From Pseudomonas sp. dw_358 (GTDB lineage: Bacteria; Pseudomonadota; Gammaproteobacteria; Pseudomonadales; Pseudomonadaceae), in NCBI RefSeq assembly GCF_018449655.1, contig NZ_JAAVUX010000007.1, positions 62,001 to 126,000 of the forward strand: DNA of 64,000 bases, written 5' to 3'. Positions 11,870 through 22,349 of the stretch are shown piece by piece (the stretch's first letter is position 1; every line of letters starts with the position of its first letter). A program made the translations under genes and the position numbers. Under the pieces are notes generated by a model. The model did no database searches, was not told the origin of the DNA, and was given only the letters and a program-made list of their open reading frames with translations.

Positions 11870-12370
11870 ATGGAATTCGCTTTCTATTTCGCATCCGGAG
11901 TTGCTGTCGTGTCCACCTTCAGGGTGATCACCAACAAAAACCCCGTGCACGCCCTGCTTTACCTGATCGTCTCCCTGATCGCCGTCGCCATGACCTTCTT
12001 CTCCTTGGGTGCGCCCTTCGCGGGCGTGCTGGAAGTGATCGCCTACGCCGGTGCCATCATGGTGTTGTTCGTCTTCGTGGTAATGATGCTCAATCTGGGG
12101 CCTGAGTCGGTGCAGCAGGAACGCACCTGGCTCAAGCCCGGCATCTGGGCCGGGCCCGTGTTCCTCGCCGGCATGCTGTTGTTCGAACTGCTGTACGTGC
12201 TGTTCAGCAGCGACAGCGGTGCGGCCATCGGCACCACCACCGTCAGCCCCAAGGCTGTCGGCGTCAGCCTGTTCGGGCCGTATCTGCTGGTGGTGGAGCT
12301 GGCCTCGATGTTGCTGCTCGCCGCCGCCGTCACGGCATTCCATCTTGGCCGTACCGAGGCGAAGGAGTAA
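11870..12370 (+). CDS. nuoJ: NADH-quinone oxidoreductase subunit J
   Basis: 166-residue membrane subunit with five predicted spans. It contains the conserved third-span region EVIAYAGAIMVLFVFVVMML, whose pi-bulge is important for coupling in complex I. Starts after an AAGGAAGAAAG ribosome site, nine bases behind nuoI. The next gene, nuoK, starts three bases after its stop. Confidence 0.96.
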   Translation: MEFAFYFASGVAVVSTFRVITNKNPVHALLYLIVSLIAVAMTFFSLGAPFAGVLEVIAYAGAIMVLFVFVVMMLNLGPESVQQERTWLKPGIWAGPVFLAGMLLFELLYVLFSSDSGAAIGTTTVSPKAVGVSLFGPYLLVVELASMLLLAAAVTAFHLGRTEAKE

Positions 12371-12373
12371 CCC

Positions 12374-12682
12374 ATGCCCGCTATCCCTCTCGAACATGGC
12401 CTGGCGGTTGCCGGTATCCTGTTCTGCCTCGGCCTGACCGGCCTGATGGTCCGCCGCAACATTCTCTTCGTATTGATGAGCCTGGAAATCATGATGAACG
12501 CCTCGGCTCTGGCGTTCGTCGTGGCCGGTGCACGCTGGGGTCAGCCGGACGGACAGATCATGTTCATCCTGGTGATCAGCCTGGCAGCCGCCGAGGCCAG
12601 TATCGGCCTGGCGATCCTGCTGCAGCTGTACCGCCGCTTCCACACGCTTGATATCGACGCTGCCAGTGAGATGCGCGGATGA
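12374..12682 (+). CDS. nuoK: NADH-quinone oxidoreductase subunit K
   Basis: 102-residue, three-span antiporter-related subunit homologous to MrpC. The start resembles E. coli NuoK ([11 protein letters not shown]). Conserved membrane glutamates are visible in the second span ([10 protein letters not shown]) and the third span ([11 protein letters not shown]); both are needed for proton transfer in the family. Overlaps nuoL by four bases (ATGA). Confidence 0.97.
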   Translation: MPAIPLEHGLAVAGILFCLGLTGLMVRRNILFVLMSLEIMMNASALAFVVAGARWGQPDGQIMFILVISLAAAEASIGLAILLQLYRRFHTLDIDAASEMRG

Positions 12683-14529
12683 ACCTGATCTTTCTGACCT
12701 TCGTATTTCCCCTCATCGGCTTCCTGCTGCTGTCGTTTTCCAGGGGACGCCTTTCCGAAAACCTCTCGGCGCTGATCGGCGTCGGCGCCGTCGGCCTGGC
12801 CGCGCTGTTTGCCTTCATCGCCATCTGGCAGTTCAACGTCTCCCCTCCCCCGGGCGGTGTGTACACTCAGGAGCTGTGGCGCTGGATGTCGGTGGACGGC
12901 TTCGAGCCGAACTTCACCCTGTACCTGGACGGCCTGTCGGTGACCATGCTCGGTGTGGTCACCGGGGTGGGCTTCCTGATTCACCTGTTCGCGTCGTGGT
13001 ACATGCGTGGTGAAGAGGGTTACTCGCGGTTCTTCTCCTACACCAACCTGTTCATCGCCAGCATGCTGTTCCTGGTCCTGGCCGACAACCTGCTGTTCCT
13101 GTATCTGGGTTGGGAAGGCGTGGGGTTGTGCAGCTATCTGCTGATCGGCTTCTATTACAGCCATCGGGAAAACGGCAACGCCGCGCTCAAGGCGTTCATC
13201 GTGACGCGCATCGGTGACGTGTTCATGGCCATCGGCCTGTTCATCCTGTTCCAGCAACTGGGCACCTTGAACATCCAGGAACTGATGGTCCGTGCGCCGG
13301 CGCACTTCCAGGTCGGCGACTTCTGGATCGTCATGGCAACCTTGATGCTGCTGGGCGGCGCCGTGGGCAAATCCGCCCAGCTGCCGCTGCAGACCTGGCT
13401 GGCCGACGCCATGGCCGGCCCGACCCCGGTCTCGGCCCTGATCCACGCCGCCACCATGGTCACCGCCGGCGTCTACCTGATCGCCCGTACCCACGGCCTG
13501 TTTGCCCTGGCGCCGGACATCCTGCACCTGGTGGGCATCGTTGGAGGCGTGACCCTGGTGCTGGCCGGGTTTGCCGCGCTGGTGCAGACCGATATCAAGC
13601 GCATCCTCGCCTACTCGACCATGAGCCAGATCGGCTACATGTTCCTGGCCCTGGGCGTCGGCGCCTGGCAGGCGGCGATCTTCCACCTGATGACCCACGC
13701 ATTCTTCAAGGCGCTGCTGTTCCTCGCCTCCGGCTCGGTGATTCTGGGTTGCCACCACGAACAGAACATCTTCAAGATGGGCGGGCTGTGGAAGAAGATG
13801 CCGTTGGCTTACGCCAGCTTCCTGGTGGGTGGCGCCGCACTGTCGGCCCTGCCGCTGATCACCGTCGGCTTCTACTCCAAGGACGAGATCCTCTGGGAAG
13901 CCTTCGCCAGCGGCAACACCCACCTGCTCTACGCTGGCCTGCTCGGCGCGTTCATGACCTCGATCTACACCTTCCGCCTGATCTTCATCACCTTCCATGG
14001 CAAGGCGCACACCGAGGCCCATGCCGGCCAAGGGATTTCCCACTGGCTGCCGCTGAGCGTGCTGATCGTGCTGTCGACATTCATCGGCGCCTGGATTCAT
14101 CCGCCGCTGGCCGGCGTGTTGCCGGAAAGTGCCGGACACGGCGGAGGCGAAGCCAAGCACAGCCTGGAAATCGCCTCGGGCGCCATCGCCCTGGCGGGGA
14201 TCCTGCTGGCTGCCGTGCTGTTCCTGGGCAAGCGTCGCGTGGCCACGGCCATCGCCCAGAGTGGCCCGGGGCGCTTCCTGTCGGCCTGGTGGTTTGCCGC
14301 CTGGGGCTTCGACTGGTTCTACGACAAAGTGCTGGTCAAGCCATACCTGGCCATCAGCCACATTCTGCGTCGCGATCCGCTGGACCAGACGATCGGCCTG
14401 ATCCCGCGCCTGGCCAAGGCCGGCAACAGCGCCTTGAGCCGCACCGAAACCGGCCAGTTGCGCTGGTACGCGGTGTCCATGGCCGCCGGCGCGGTGCTGG
14501 TGCTCGGTGCCATCCTGGTGGCGGTATGA
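12679..14529 (+). CDS. nuoL: NADH-quinone oxidoreductase subunit L
   Basis: 616-residue distal proton-pumping subunit of the Mrp-antiporter family. Key family residues are visible: [14 protein letters not shown] around residue 145 (functional Glu), the broken-helix Lys region [33 protein letters not shown] (about residues 230-262), and the long C-terminal part that includes the lateral helix. Followed by 58 bases and nuoM. Confidence 0.97.
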   Translation: MNLIFLTFVFPLIGFLLLSFSRGRLSENLSALIGVGAVGLAALFAFIAIWQFNVSPPPGGVYTQELWRWMSVDGFEPNFTLYLDGLSVTMLGVVTGVGFLIHLFASWYMRGEEGYSRFFSYTNLFIASMLFLVLADNLLFLYLGWEGVGLCSYLLIGFYYSHRENGNAALKAFIVTRIGDVFMAIGLFILFQQLGTLNIQELMVRAPAHFQVGDFWIVMATLMLLGGAVGKSAQLPLQTWLADAMAGPTPVSALIHAATMVTAGVYLIARTHGLFALAPDILHLVGIVGGVTLVLAGFAALVQTDIKRILAYSTMSQIGYMFLALGVGAWQAAIFHLMTHAFFKALLFLASGSVILGCHHEQNIFKMGGLWKKMPLAYASFLVGGAALSALPLITVGFYSKDEILWEAFASGNTHLLYAGLLGAFMTSIYTFRLIFITFHGKAHTEAHAGQGISHWLPLSVLIVLSTFIGAWIHPPLAGVLPESAGHGGGEAKHSLEIASGAIALAGILLAAVLFLGKRRVATAIAQSGPGRFLSAWWFAAWGFDWFYDKVLVKPYLAISHILRRDPLDQTIGLIPRLAKAGNSALSRTETGQLRWYAVSMAAGAVLVLGAILVAV

Positions 14530-14587
14530 ACATGAATCCTGCCACTGCGCAGCATCCAGCTTCTCTTCAAAAGGAAATGAGCCTGTC

Positions 14588-16120
14588 ATGATTTTGCCCT
14601 GGCTGATCCTGATCCCCTTCATCGGTGGCTTCCTGTGCTGGCTCACGGAGCGCACCGGCCCTACCGTACCGCGCTGGATTGCGCTGCTGACCATGACCCT
14701 GGAATTGGCCCTGGGCCTGTGGCTCTGGGCCCACGGTGACTATCACCTGGCCCCGGCCCCTGGCGCAGACCCGGTCTGGGCCATGGAATTTCATGCCCGT
14801 TGGATCGAACGCTTCGGCATCAGTGTGCACTTGGCGCTGGATGGCCTGTCGCTGCTGATGATCCTGCTCACCGGCCTGCTGGGCATGCTTTCGGTGCTGT
14901 GTTCGTGGAAAGAGGTGCAGAACCACGTCGGCTTCTTCCACCTCAACCTGATGTGGATCCTGGGCGGCGTCATTGGCGTATTCCTGTCCCTGGACCTGTT
15001 CTTGTTCTTCTTCTTCTGGGAAATGATGCTGGTGCCGATGTACTTCCTCATCGCGCTCTGGGGTCATAGCTCGGCGGACGGCAAGAAGACCCGGATCTAC
15101 GCGGCGACCAAGTTCTTCATCTTCACCCAGGCCAGCGGCCTGATCATGCTGGTGGCGATCCTTGGCCTGGTGCTGGTCAACTACAACACCACGGGCGTGA
15201 TCACCTTCAACTACACCGATCTGTTGAAAACCAAGCTGGCACCGCACACCGAGTACATCCTGATGCTGGGCTTCTTCATCGCCTTTGCGGTGAAGCTGCC
15301 CGTGGTGCCGCTGCACTCCTGGCTGCCAGACGCCCACGCCCAGGCGCCCACGGCCGGTTCCGTGGACTTGGCGGGTATCCTGCTGAAGACGGCGGCCTAT
15401 GGCCTGCTGCGCTTTGCATTGCCGCTGTTTCCCAATGCCTCGGCCGAGTTCGCGCCCATCGCCATGACCCTGGGCCTGATCGGTATCTTCTATGGCGCCT
15501 TCCTGGCGTTTGCGCAGACCGACATCAAGCGCCTGATCGCCTTTTCCAGCGTCTCGCACATGGGGTTCGTGTTGATCGGAATCTACTCCGGCAACGCGAT
15601 GGCCCTGCAAGGTGCGGTGGTGCAGATGCTGGCTCATGGTCTCTCGGCAGCGGCGCTGTTCATCCTCAGTGGCCAGTTGTACGAGCGCCTGCACACCCGG
15701 GACATGCGTGAGATGGGCGGGGTCTGGTCACGGATCGCCTACTTGCCCGCCATCAGCCTGTTCTTCGCCGCCGCGTCCCTGGGCTTGCCGGGCACCGGCA
15801 ACTTTGTCGGCGAGTTCCTGATCCTGATGGGCACCTTCATGCATTCGCCGGTCGTCATCACCATCGCCACCTTCGGCCTGGTGGTCGGGTCGGTCTACTC
15901 GTTGATCATGATCCACCGGGCCTACTTCGGGCCGGCCAAGTCCGACACGGTCCTGGCCGGCATGGACGGTCGCGAACTGACCATGGTGCTGGGGCTGGCG
16001 GTCCTGCTGGTCTGGCTCGGCCTCTACCCGCAGCCATTCCTGGATACCAGCGCGGCGACCATGCACGGTGTCAGCCAATGGCTCGGCACCGCCTTCACTC
16101 AACTCGCTTCGGCCCGGTAA
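14588..16120 (+). CDS. nuoM: NADH-quinone oxidoreductase subunit M
   Basis: 510-residue proton-pumping membrane subunit. I chose the ATG at 14588 ([15 protein letters not shown]) preceded by AAAGGAAATGAGCC; the open frame upstream overlaps nuoL and encodes a His/Cys-rich run that is not family-like. Conserved Glu in [15 protein letters not shown] and Lys/His region [25 protein letters not shown] are present. Length agrees with E. coli NuoM. Seven bases separate it from nuoN. Confidence 0.97.
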   Translation: MILPWLILIPFIGGFLCWLTERTGPTVPRWIALLTMTLELALGLWLWAHGDYHLAPAPGADPVWAMEFHARWIERFGISVHLALDGLSLLMILLTGLLGMLSVLCSWKEVQNHVGFFHLNLMWILGGVIGVFLSLDLFLFFFFWEMMLVPMYFLIALWGHSSADGKKTRIYAATKFFIFTQASGLIMLVAILGLVLVNYNTTGVITFNYTDLLKTKLAPHTEYILMLGFFIAFAVKLPVVPLHSWLPDAHAQAPTAGSVDLAGILLKTAAYGLLRFALPLFPNASAEFAPIAMTLGLIGIFYGAFLAFAQTDIKRLIAFSSVSHMGFVLIGIYSGNAMALQGAVVQMLAHGLSAAALFILSGQLYERLHTRDMREMGGVWSRIAYLPAISLFFAAASLGLPGTGNFVGEFLILMGTFMHSPVVITIATFGLVVGSVYSLIMIHRAYFGPAKSDTVLAGMDGRELTMVLGLAVLLVWLGLYPQPFLDTSAATMHGVSQWLGTAFTQLASAR

Positions 16121-16127
16121 GAGCGCT

Positions 16128-17600
16128 ATGGACCTGACGATTCAACACTTTATCGCGCTTGCTCCGCTGCTGATCACCAGTGCCACCGTTGTGGTGGTGA
16201 TGCTGGCGATCGCCTGGCGGCGCAATCATTCGCAAACCTTCCTGCTGACCTGCGCCGGGCTGAACCTGGCGTTGCTGTCGATCCTGCCGGCCCTGAAAGT
16301 CACTCCCATCAGCGTGACCATGCTGTTGCAGGTGGACAACTTCGCAGCGCTGTACATGGCGCTGATTCTGGTGGCCACGCTGGCCTGCGTCACCCTTGCC
16401 CATGCCTACCTGGGCGAAGGCAGCGGCGCGGGCTTTCCGGGCAATCGCGAAGAACTGTACCTGCTGATTCTCATGTCGGCCCTGGGCGGCATGGTGCTGG
16501 TCTGCGCGCAGCACCTTGCCGGGCTGTTCATCGGGCTGGAACTGTTGTCGATCCCGGTCTACGGGCTGGTGGCTTATGCCTTCTTCAACAAGCGTTCGCT
16601 GGAAGGCGGCATCAAGTACATGGTGCTTTCGGCCGCCGGCTCCGGCTTCCTGCTGTTCGGTATGGCGTTGTTGTATGCCGATGCCGGTACCCTGACCTTC
16701 GGCGGTATTGGCCAGGCATTGGAAGCCACCGGCATGCCGAGCCTGCTGGCGCAACTGGGCCTGGGCATGATGCTGGTGGGCTTGGCGTTCAAGCTGTCGT
16801 TGGTGCCTTTCCACCTGTGGACCCCGGACGTCTATGAGGGCGCCCCGGCGCCGGTGGCGGCGTTTCTGGCCACGGCCAGCAAGGTCGCGGTATTTGCCGT
16901 ACTGGTGCGGCTGTTCCAGCTCTCCCCTGCTGCGAGCAGTGGCGCAATGAACGACGTGCTGTCGATCATTGCCGTACTGTCGATTCTGGTAGGTAACCTG
17001 CTGGCGGTCGTGCAGTCCAACATCAAGCGGATCCTCGGTTTCTCCTCCATCGCCCACTTCGGCTACCTGATCATCGCTTTAGTGGCAAGCAAGGGGCTGG
17101 CGCTGGAAGCGATCGGCGTGTACCTGGTCACCTACGTGCTCACCAGCCTGGGCGCCTTTGGTGTGATCACGCTGATGTCGTCGCCCTACAGCGGCCGCGA
17201 CGCCGACGCGCTGTACGAGTACCGTGGCCTGTTCTGGCGCCGTCCGTACCTGACCGCCGTGCTGACGGTGATGATGCTGTCGCTGGCAGGCATTCCGCTG
17301 ACGGCAGGCTTCATCGGCAAGTTCTACATCATCGCCACAGGCGTTGAATCGCACCAATGGTGGCTGACCGGCGCGCTGGTCATCGGCAGCGCCATTGGCG
17401 TGTTCTACTACCTGCGGGTGATGGTGACTTTGTACCTGATGGAGAAATCCCTGCGTCGTCGCGATGCGCCGTTCAACTGGGAACAGCGCACCGGTGGGGT
17501 GATGTTGCTGGCCATCGCCATTCTGGTGTTCGTGCTGGGTGTGTACCCGCAGCCCTTGCTGGATCTGGTGCATCACGCCGGCTTCCAGTTGCCGGGCTGA
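16128..17600 (+). CDS. nuoN: NADH-quinone oxidoreductase subunit N
   Basis: 490-residue third antiporter-like subunit and last gene of the operon. Start is the ATG at 16128 ([15 protein letters not shown]), preceded by AAGAGCGCT; the frame extends 20 codons back into nuoM but without family similarity. Functional lysines lie in the regions [22 protein letters not shown] and [18 protein letters not shown] strong terminator follows 18 bases after the stop. Confidence 0.97.
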   Translation: MDLTIQHFIALAPLLITSATVVVVMLAIAWRRNHSQTFLLTCAGLNLALLSILPALKVTPISVTMLLQVDNFAALYMALILVATLACVTLAHAYLGEGSGAGFPGNREELYLLILMSALGGMVLVCAQHLAGLFIGLELLSIPVYGLVAYAFFNKRSLEGGIKYMVLSAAGSGFLLFGMALLYADAGTLTFGGIGQALEATGMPSLLAQLGLGMMLVGLAFKLSLVPFHLWTPDVYEGAPAPVAAFLATASKVAVFAVLVRLFQLSPAASSGAMNDVLSIIAVLSILVGNLLAVVQSNIKRILGFSSIAHFGYLIIALVASKGLALEAIGVYLVTYVLTSLGAFGVITLMSSPYSGRDADALYEYRGLFWRRPYLTAVLTVMMLSLAGIPLTAGFIGKFYIIATGVESHQWWLTGALVIGSAIGVFYYLRVMVTLYLMEKSLRRRDAPFNWEQRTGGVMLLAIAILVFVLGVYPQPLLDLVHHAGFQLPG

Positions 17601-17618
17601 AGCCTCGACGCCAGACAA

Positions 17619-17645
17619 AAACACCCCGCCTTGTGCGGGGTGTTT
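17619..17645. terminator. Bidirectional rho-independent terminator ending the nuo operon
   Basis: Perfect 11-bp stem (17619-17629 with 17635-17645), loop CTTGT. The stem itself ends in TTT on the plus strand, and AAAA precedes it, so the minus transcript also gets a U run. It lies between the convergent nuoN and NEL-protein genes, 3 bases from the latter's stop, and should serve both. Confidence 0.93.
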
Positions 17646-17648
17646 CGT

Positions 17649-20600
17649 TCACAGCTCGGTCATCTCCACCTCCTGTTTCAACGCATCACGTGTGTGCTGC
17701 ATGACCAGCTTGTGGATTTCCCTGTCGCGCTCCTTATTGAGACTGGCGCTGCGTTTGATAAAAGTGGCCTCACTGATAGCGCCGCTGGCGGCATCGGCAC
17801 TCGCGACCTCCAGGCGCTTGTGCAAGCGCTCGTCGATTTGCGCAAAGGCGTCTTTGAATATCTTGAGTCTGCGCGTGTTATCTACCCAGAAATCCCGGGC
17901 CGCAATTGACGCGACCATCTGCTCGGAATCATCGAGCGCGAAAACGTCAGCCTGTGCCTGCGCAATGCTGGCATCGCTGACGCCAGCCAGCGCCTCGAAT
18001 CGCATCTCTTTTGGCTGGCCGGGCAGATCCAGCGCATCTGCCAGCGCCGTGCGGTACCGCAGGATAACCTCGACCTGGTCGGGAATCATGTCGTCAGTAC
18101 GAGCCGCAATATCCGCATAAGCGATCTTTTGCACCTCGTCCAACCGGAACAAGCCCTTGGCGAGCTTCAAGAGCGGTCCCTCGCTGGCCTCACCACTGCC
18201 ATCCACCCTCGCCTCATGCACCAGGGTGCTGACCTCAAGGGTGCTGAACAGATAACTGGCACCGTCACCGCAGGTGCGCGGATGGCCGGCCTGATTGAAC
18301 AGCTCTTCACGCAGTGCGGTGTGCTCGTATGCCGCCTCGATCACTTTACGGACCCGCTCGCGCAGCCCCGCATAACCGATGCCGCGATATTCTGCCGAAT
18401 CCTTGAGCCCTTCGATCACGTCGAAAAACGCTTCGCACTGTGGCTCGGTTGCCAGCGCTTGCCACTTCTCTACAAGGCTCCCAGCAGCCTCTTTGGGCAT
18501 ACCCGCAACCCAGCGTTGCAACCCGGTGCGCCCGACCGGCCCCGCTGCCGACCATGCCTCCGGCCAGCCGAACGCATTACCGCGAAGCTGCGAGTAGACC
18601 CGGATTCTGCGTAACGCTTCGGGCCCAAGTGGGTTATCCGCCAGAAGCGTGCCTCGGTTGATTCGCTGTACGCGATCAAGGGTGTCAGTACCTGGGGCCA
18701 GCACTTGCTCAGGCACCTCGGTCAGCTGATTGCCGCGCAGATCAACGGTTTCCAGCATAGGTAGCCCTAACACGCTCAGCGGGTACTCCGACAGCTGGCA
18801 GCGCGGCAGGATAGCGCCGCGCAGCCTCAGCAAGCGAGAGACCTCAGGCGCTCGCCCCAACGGGTTATAGCTCAGGTTCAACTCCATCAGAGTGGGCATC
18901 AAATCGAGTATGCCTTGAGCCTGGTCCGTCCAGACGAGGCCGTTGTTGTTCAGGCGTAATCGAGTCAGTGCGGGCAGCTCGGTCAACGTCTCAGGCAGGG
19001 CCGTCAACGGGGTCTCAGTGATGAAGAGATGGCGCAACTGCGGACAGCGACGCAGTAAAGCGTCAGGCGGCTCGCTCAACAAGGTACGGTTCATGCTGAT
19101 CCGTTTGACAGAGGCAAAATCAGCCGGCAGTGGCGGCATGCTGCGCAGGTCCAGCCCATCGAGGTTGAGCTCGTGGCCCACTGCCTGGCCATCGGCGGTC
19201 ACGACAGGGGGTGAACCGCGCCGCCATGCTTGCTCCAGGGCACTCGTCACCTCTCCCCGATGATACGCCTGGCGTTCATCGCCGGTTTCGGTGCGCCATG
19301 TCTCAAGGCGCGGCAGCCACTCGGCCAATTCGCTTTCACGCGCCAATAGCCACTCCTGCAACAACGACTCTGACACGCCCACTTCGGCCATCAATGCATC
19401 AATCTGCGGCGCCTCTAGTGAGGGGTATAACGCTTGCATTCGCGCTCGATGGGTGGCGGGTAAACGACCGCGGCCACTGGCCGGGTACCCGACCCGACGA
19501 CCGACCCGCACCGGGCGTTGAAAGGCGCCGCGACGCCGGCGGATACCTAATAACTCGGCTGCCTGATCACGATCCAAAGCGGAGATGGAGGGGTTATTGC
19601 CCCAGGCAGCCTTCAATACCTCGGTGTCGGCGTTACTCAAAGCAGGCTGGTAAAGCCCCGCCATGGCGCGGCTGATCCGTTTCTCGCGCAACAGGGCGCG
19701 CGCGGCTTCGCCCATCCGTAGCGGTACTCTGCCTGCGTTCAGCCGCTTGAGTTCTTCGAAGGTCGCACCTTCGAGCAGCTCTCGCCGTTGAGCCTGCTCA
19801 AGACCGGGGAAATCACGGCCGATAACGGCTTCGCCGGCTTGAAGCGGCAGCCGGTCAGGTGCAGGCGGCTGCAGGTGATAAACCTCCTCGAACAGATCGC
19901 GGCGTACTGCACGCAGGTGTTCGGCCAACTGCGTGCGCACCCCTGCAGCCTGTCGCGTAACATCGGACGCCGCGCCGCCCGCCAGGCGGCTGGCGTCTTC
20001 ATCGCCCAACGTGAGGAGCAGTTTTTCGATGCGATCGGCGTGCACAAAGTCATGACGCGACATCGTCACAGGCTCACCCGCGGCCGTTGCAGGCATACCG
20101 TATAGCTTGAACTCGCCCCATAGCTCCGGGCCTTCGAATACCTTGAGCATCCTGTCAGCCGGCCAGCCCGGCAGCTCAGTCACCCGCTCGACCGGCAAAC
20201 GGTACACACTGGTGACCGGCTGGCCCGCACCCAGCGCCTCGATCACACGGTCTATCTCTCGGGCCGCAGCAAAGCGCTGCAAAGTATCGGTCAGGGCCAC
20301 AGGCACAGCTGCCTGGCAGGTGACCATTGCACGCAATATCGGCTCCTCGACATCGGCGATCCTCAAAGCCTGGTCCAGGTCCGCCTCCTCCAGCACCCAT
20401 GCTTGTGGCTCCGCTCGGCGCAGCAATTTATAGCGATCCCAGGCGAGCGGTTCCTCACCCTGATGCAGCCATCCGCTACGAGCCGAACCTCGCAACATCG
20501 GCTCAAGACTCCCCGGCGCGGCCGGCCGCACGATCAGACGCTCGCCGGTCAACGCATCGAGCCGCGTCGGGTAAAATTCGCCGTCGAGTGGCAGGTATTC

Positions 20601-22256
20601 CACACCACCCAGGGCGTAAAGCCCGCTCGCATTGGGCTGCCAGCCAGTGTCGACGGCAAGATCGGCCGCATAAGGCGTGATGTCGGCATTCCATAGCCGG
20701 GTCACACCATCCGGCCCCTCGGCTCTGAGTACGTTGTCGGTAAAAGCCGCCACATTGTTCGACGCCCACACAACGCCGTGCACCGCTCCCATCAGCCCCA
20801 GGTTCAAGGCGATACCTGTCAGGTGGCTCCAGCCCGCAGCCTTGTCTCCCTCGGCCAGGTCCGCCAAGCCGTGATACAGCTCGTTCATGGTCTGCGCAGC
20901 CATGACCGACATGAGCGTCGGACCCAGCACCGGGATGAACATCGCCGCTAAATTGAGCAGGTCGATGCCACTGTCCAGATACCCTTCCCAGCGGTCCAGC
21001 GTGTCCAGCTGATCGACCCGCGCGGTGGGGATCGCCTGGCACTGGCCCTGACTCAGCAGCCACAGCCGGTGACGGCGCTGCAGGTGGTCGAACAGCGGCA
21101 TTTCACAGGGTTGGGTGTCGACGGCCAGGTTGGGGTGGGTGTCCAGCAGCCGCTTGGCCAATCGCTCGCTGATGGGCACGCGCATATTGAGGTTGATCCG
21201 CCCGAGAAACTCGGTCAGGTAGGCGGCGTCATCCAACCGCCCCAGCAGGTCGCGCATGAACGCACCACTGTTTGCGTAGCGTTTGAGCGGCACCTGCGAG
21301 TCGCCCGGTATCCAGGCGATGCACGGCTCGGTGCTGTGGTTGTCGATGGGCACAAACAGCACCACGTCGTGCAGTTCGGCCCCCAGCACGCTCATGCGTA
21401 CGGCTTTCATCGGCTTGTCGGCGCACGTCAGTGCCTCGCCGTCGTGGCAACGTTCGAGCAAGACAAACGCAGCGGCGTCGATATCGCCCTTGAGCAGCGC
21501 CACCTGGCAGAGCGTCGCGAACTCGGCCTTGCGCAGCTCCACCAGCGCCGCAGTGACCGCCCCGGGGGCAAAGGTGGCCGTCAGGTAATCCTGATACAGT
21601 CGGCCCAGGTCCAGCTCGCGGCACAGGGTCGCAAACTCGGCCGGTTTGATGGGCAGGCGCGCCTGGGGTTTGAAGCGAAACAGCGGATAGGGGTTGCTCT
21701 GGGGCTGCAGCTCGATGAAGTCCAGCTGGAAATCACCGTAGTTCTGCGGCGCCAGGCGCAGCTGCTCGGGGGTCACGTTCTCGATGTCATAGCCGTTGGC
21801 AGCGACAAGCCCGGCGTTGGCGTCGAACGTCTGACCTTCTGTGAAGTTATGCAGCGCGGCCAGCAGCAGGCTTTGCTCGACGGGCTGGTATTGCTGCATC
21901 AACCCGGCAAACGACGCACTGCCGCGCACGTACACCAGTGAGTTGGCGTGCACGTCGAGCTCGAGGTTGAAGCGCTCCTTGATTCGCGCTTGCAGCAAGC
22001 CTTCGGTGAACGCCATCACGGTCTTGAACGAGGGGATCAGCGCCGAGACAGTACGGCGGCACGCGGCGCGCCGAGCCTGACGCGTCAGCAGCGTCTGGCG
22101 CTGGGTGTCGCTGGCCGAGGTGAACCAGAGGTCGGAACCGACGCTCTGCTCCAGCAACAGCGTGTCGCCCAAGGTGGCGAGGGTGTCGCGGTCGAGTGCC
22201 TTGACCCAATTGGGCAGGCGCTCGGCGACGAATAAGGTGGTGGGATGAAGGGTCAT
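17649..22256 (-). CDS. Giant LRR protein with NEL-type E3 ubiquitin ligase domain (copy 1)
   Basis: 1535 residues. Residues ~8-507 form the module shared with the next gene, resembling the N-terminal regions (DUF6543/dermonecrotic-toxin type) of large Pseudomonas NEL proteins; it has hydrophobic stretches near 428-455 and 475-500. A diverged middle follows, then leucine-rich repeats at ~1028-1180 (xLxLxxNxLxxxPxxL pattern) and a C-terminal NEL domain. The predicted catalytic Cys is residue 1329 in RTCGDGAS (codon 18270-18272), matching the C-x-D motif of IpaH/SspH ligases. In that family the Cys forms a thioester with ubiquitin inside a eukaryotic host cell. Start ATG has AGGA ten bases upstream. 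No classical signal peptide. Delivery route is not visible; no secretion genes are nearby. Confidence 0.88.
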   Translation of the reverse strand: MTLHPTTLFVAERLPNWVKALDRDTLATLGDTLLLEQSVGSDLWFTSASDTQRQTLLTRQARRAACRRTVSALIPSFKTVMAFTEGLLQARIKERFNLELDVHANSLVYVRGSASFAGLMQQYQPVEQSLLLAALHNFTEGQTFDANAGLVAANGYDIENVTPEQLRLAPQNYGDFQLDFIELQPQSNPYPLFRFKPQARLPIKPAEFATLCRELDLGRLYQDYLTATFAPGAVTAALVELRKAEFATLCQVALLKGDIDAAAFVLLERCHDGEALTCADKPMKAVRMSVLGAELHDVVLFVPIDNHSTEPCIAWIPGDSQVPLKRYANSGAFMRDLLGRLDDAAYLTEFLGRINLNMRVPISERLAKRLLDTHPNLAVDTQPCEMPLFDHLQRRHRLWLLSQGQCQAIPTARVDQLDTLDRWEGYLDSGIDLLNLAAMFIPVLGPTLMSVMAAQTMNELYHGLADLAEGDKAAGWSHLTGIALNLGLMGAVHGVVWASNNVAAFTDNVLRAEGPDGVTRLWNADITPYAADLAVDTGWQPNASGLYALGGVEYLPLDGEFYPTRLDALTGERLIVRPAAPGSLEPMLRGSARSGWLHQGEEPLAWDRYKLLRRAEPQAWVLEEADLDQALRIADVEEPILRAMVTCQAAVPVALTDTLQRFAAAREIDRVIEALGAGQPVTSVYRLPVERVTELPGWPADRMLKVFEGPELWGEFKLYGMPATAAGEPVTMSRHDFVHADRIEKLLLTLGDEDASRLAGGAASDVTRQAAGVRTQLAEHLRAVRRDLFEEVYHLQPPAPDRLPLQAGEAVIGRDFPGLEQAQRRELLEGATFEELKRLNAGRVPLRMGEAARALLREKRISRAMAGLYQPALSNADTEVLKAAWGNNPSISALDRDQAAELLGIRRRRGAFQRPVRVGRRVGYPASGRGRLPATHRARMQALYPSLEAPQIDALMAEVGVSESLLQEWLLARESELAEWLPRLETWRTETGDERQAYHRGEVTSALEQAWRRGSPPVVTADGQAVGHELNLDGLDLRSMPPLPADFASVKRISMNRTLLSEPPDALLRRCPQLRHLFITETPLTALPETLTELPALTRLRLNNNGLVWTDQAQGILDLMPTLMELNLSYNPLGRAPEVSRLLRLRGAILPRCQLSEYPLSVLGLPMLETVDLRGNQLTEVPEQVLAPGTDTLDRVQRINRGTLLADNPLGPEALRRIRVYSQLRGNAFGWPEAWSAAGPVGRTGLQRWVAGMPKEAAGSLVEKWQALATEPQCEAFFDVIEGLKDSAEYRGIGYAGLRERVRKVIEAAYEHTALREELFNQAGHPRTCGDGASYLFSTLEVSTLVHEARVDGSGEASEGPLLKLAKGLFRLDEVQKIAYADIAARTDDMIPDQVEVILRYRTALADALDLPGQPKEMRFEALAGVSDASIAQAQADVFALDDSEQMVASIAARDFWVDNTRRLKIFKDAFAQIDERLHKRLEVASADAASGAISEATFIKRSASLNKERDREIHKLVMQHTRDALKQEVEMTEL
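20736..22234 (-). repeat. 1.5-kb near-identical repeat, copy in first NEL gene
   Basis: Aligns without gaps at a constant offset of 5415 bases to 26151-27649. By eye I find four differing bases (20749, 20963, 21887 and 22157), about 99.7% identity. It encodes residues ~8-507. Outside these limits the two genes immediately drop to clearly diverged sequence. Confidence 0.92.
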
Positions 22257-22349
22257 GAGGCAGGCGTCCTGAAGAAGAGGATCGACAGGACACCAGAGGG
22301 TGCGCGGGCCAGTGACCTATATATTGCTGGGGTCAGGAAAGTCCGGGCA

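Noticed and set aside
12541..14694. 717-codon open frame antisense to nuoK/nuoL
   Set aside because: Shadow of nuoL; His/Gln/Gly-rich translation with no fold-like pattern.
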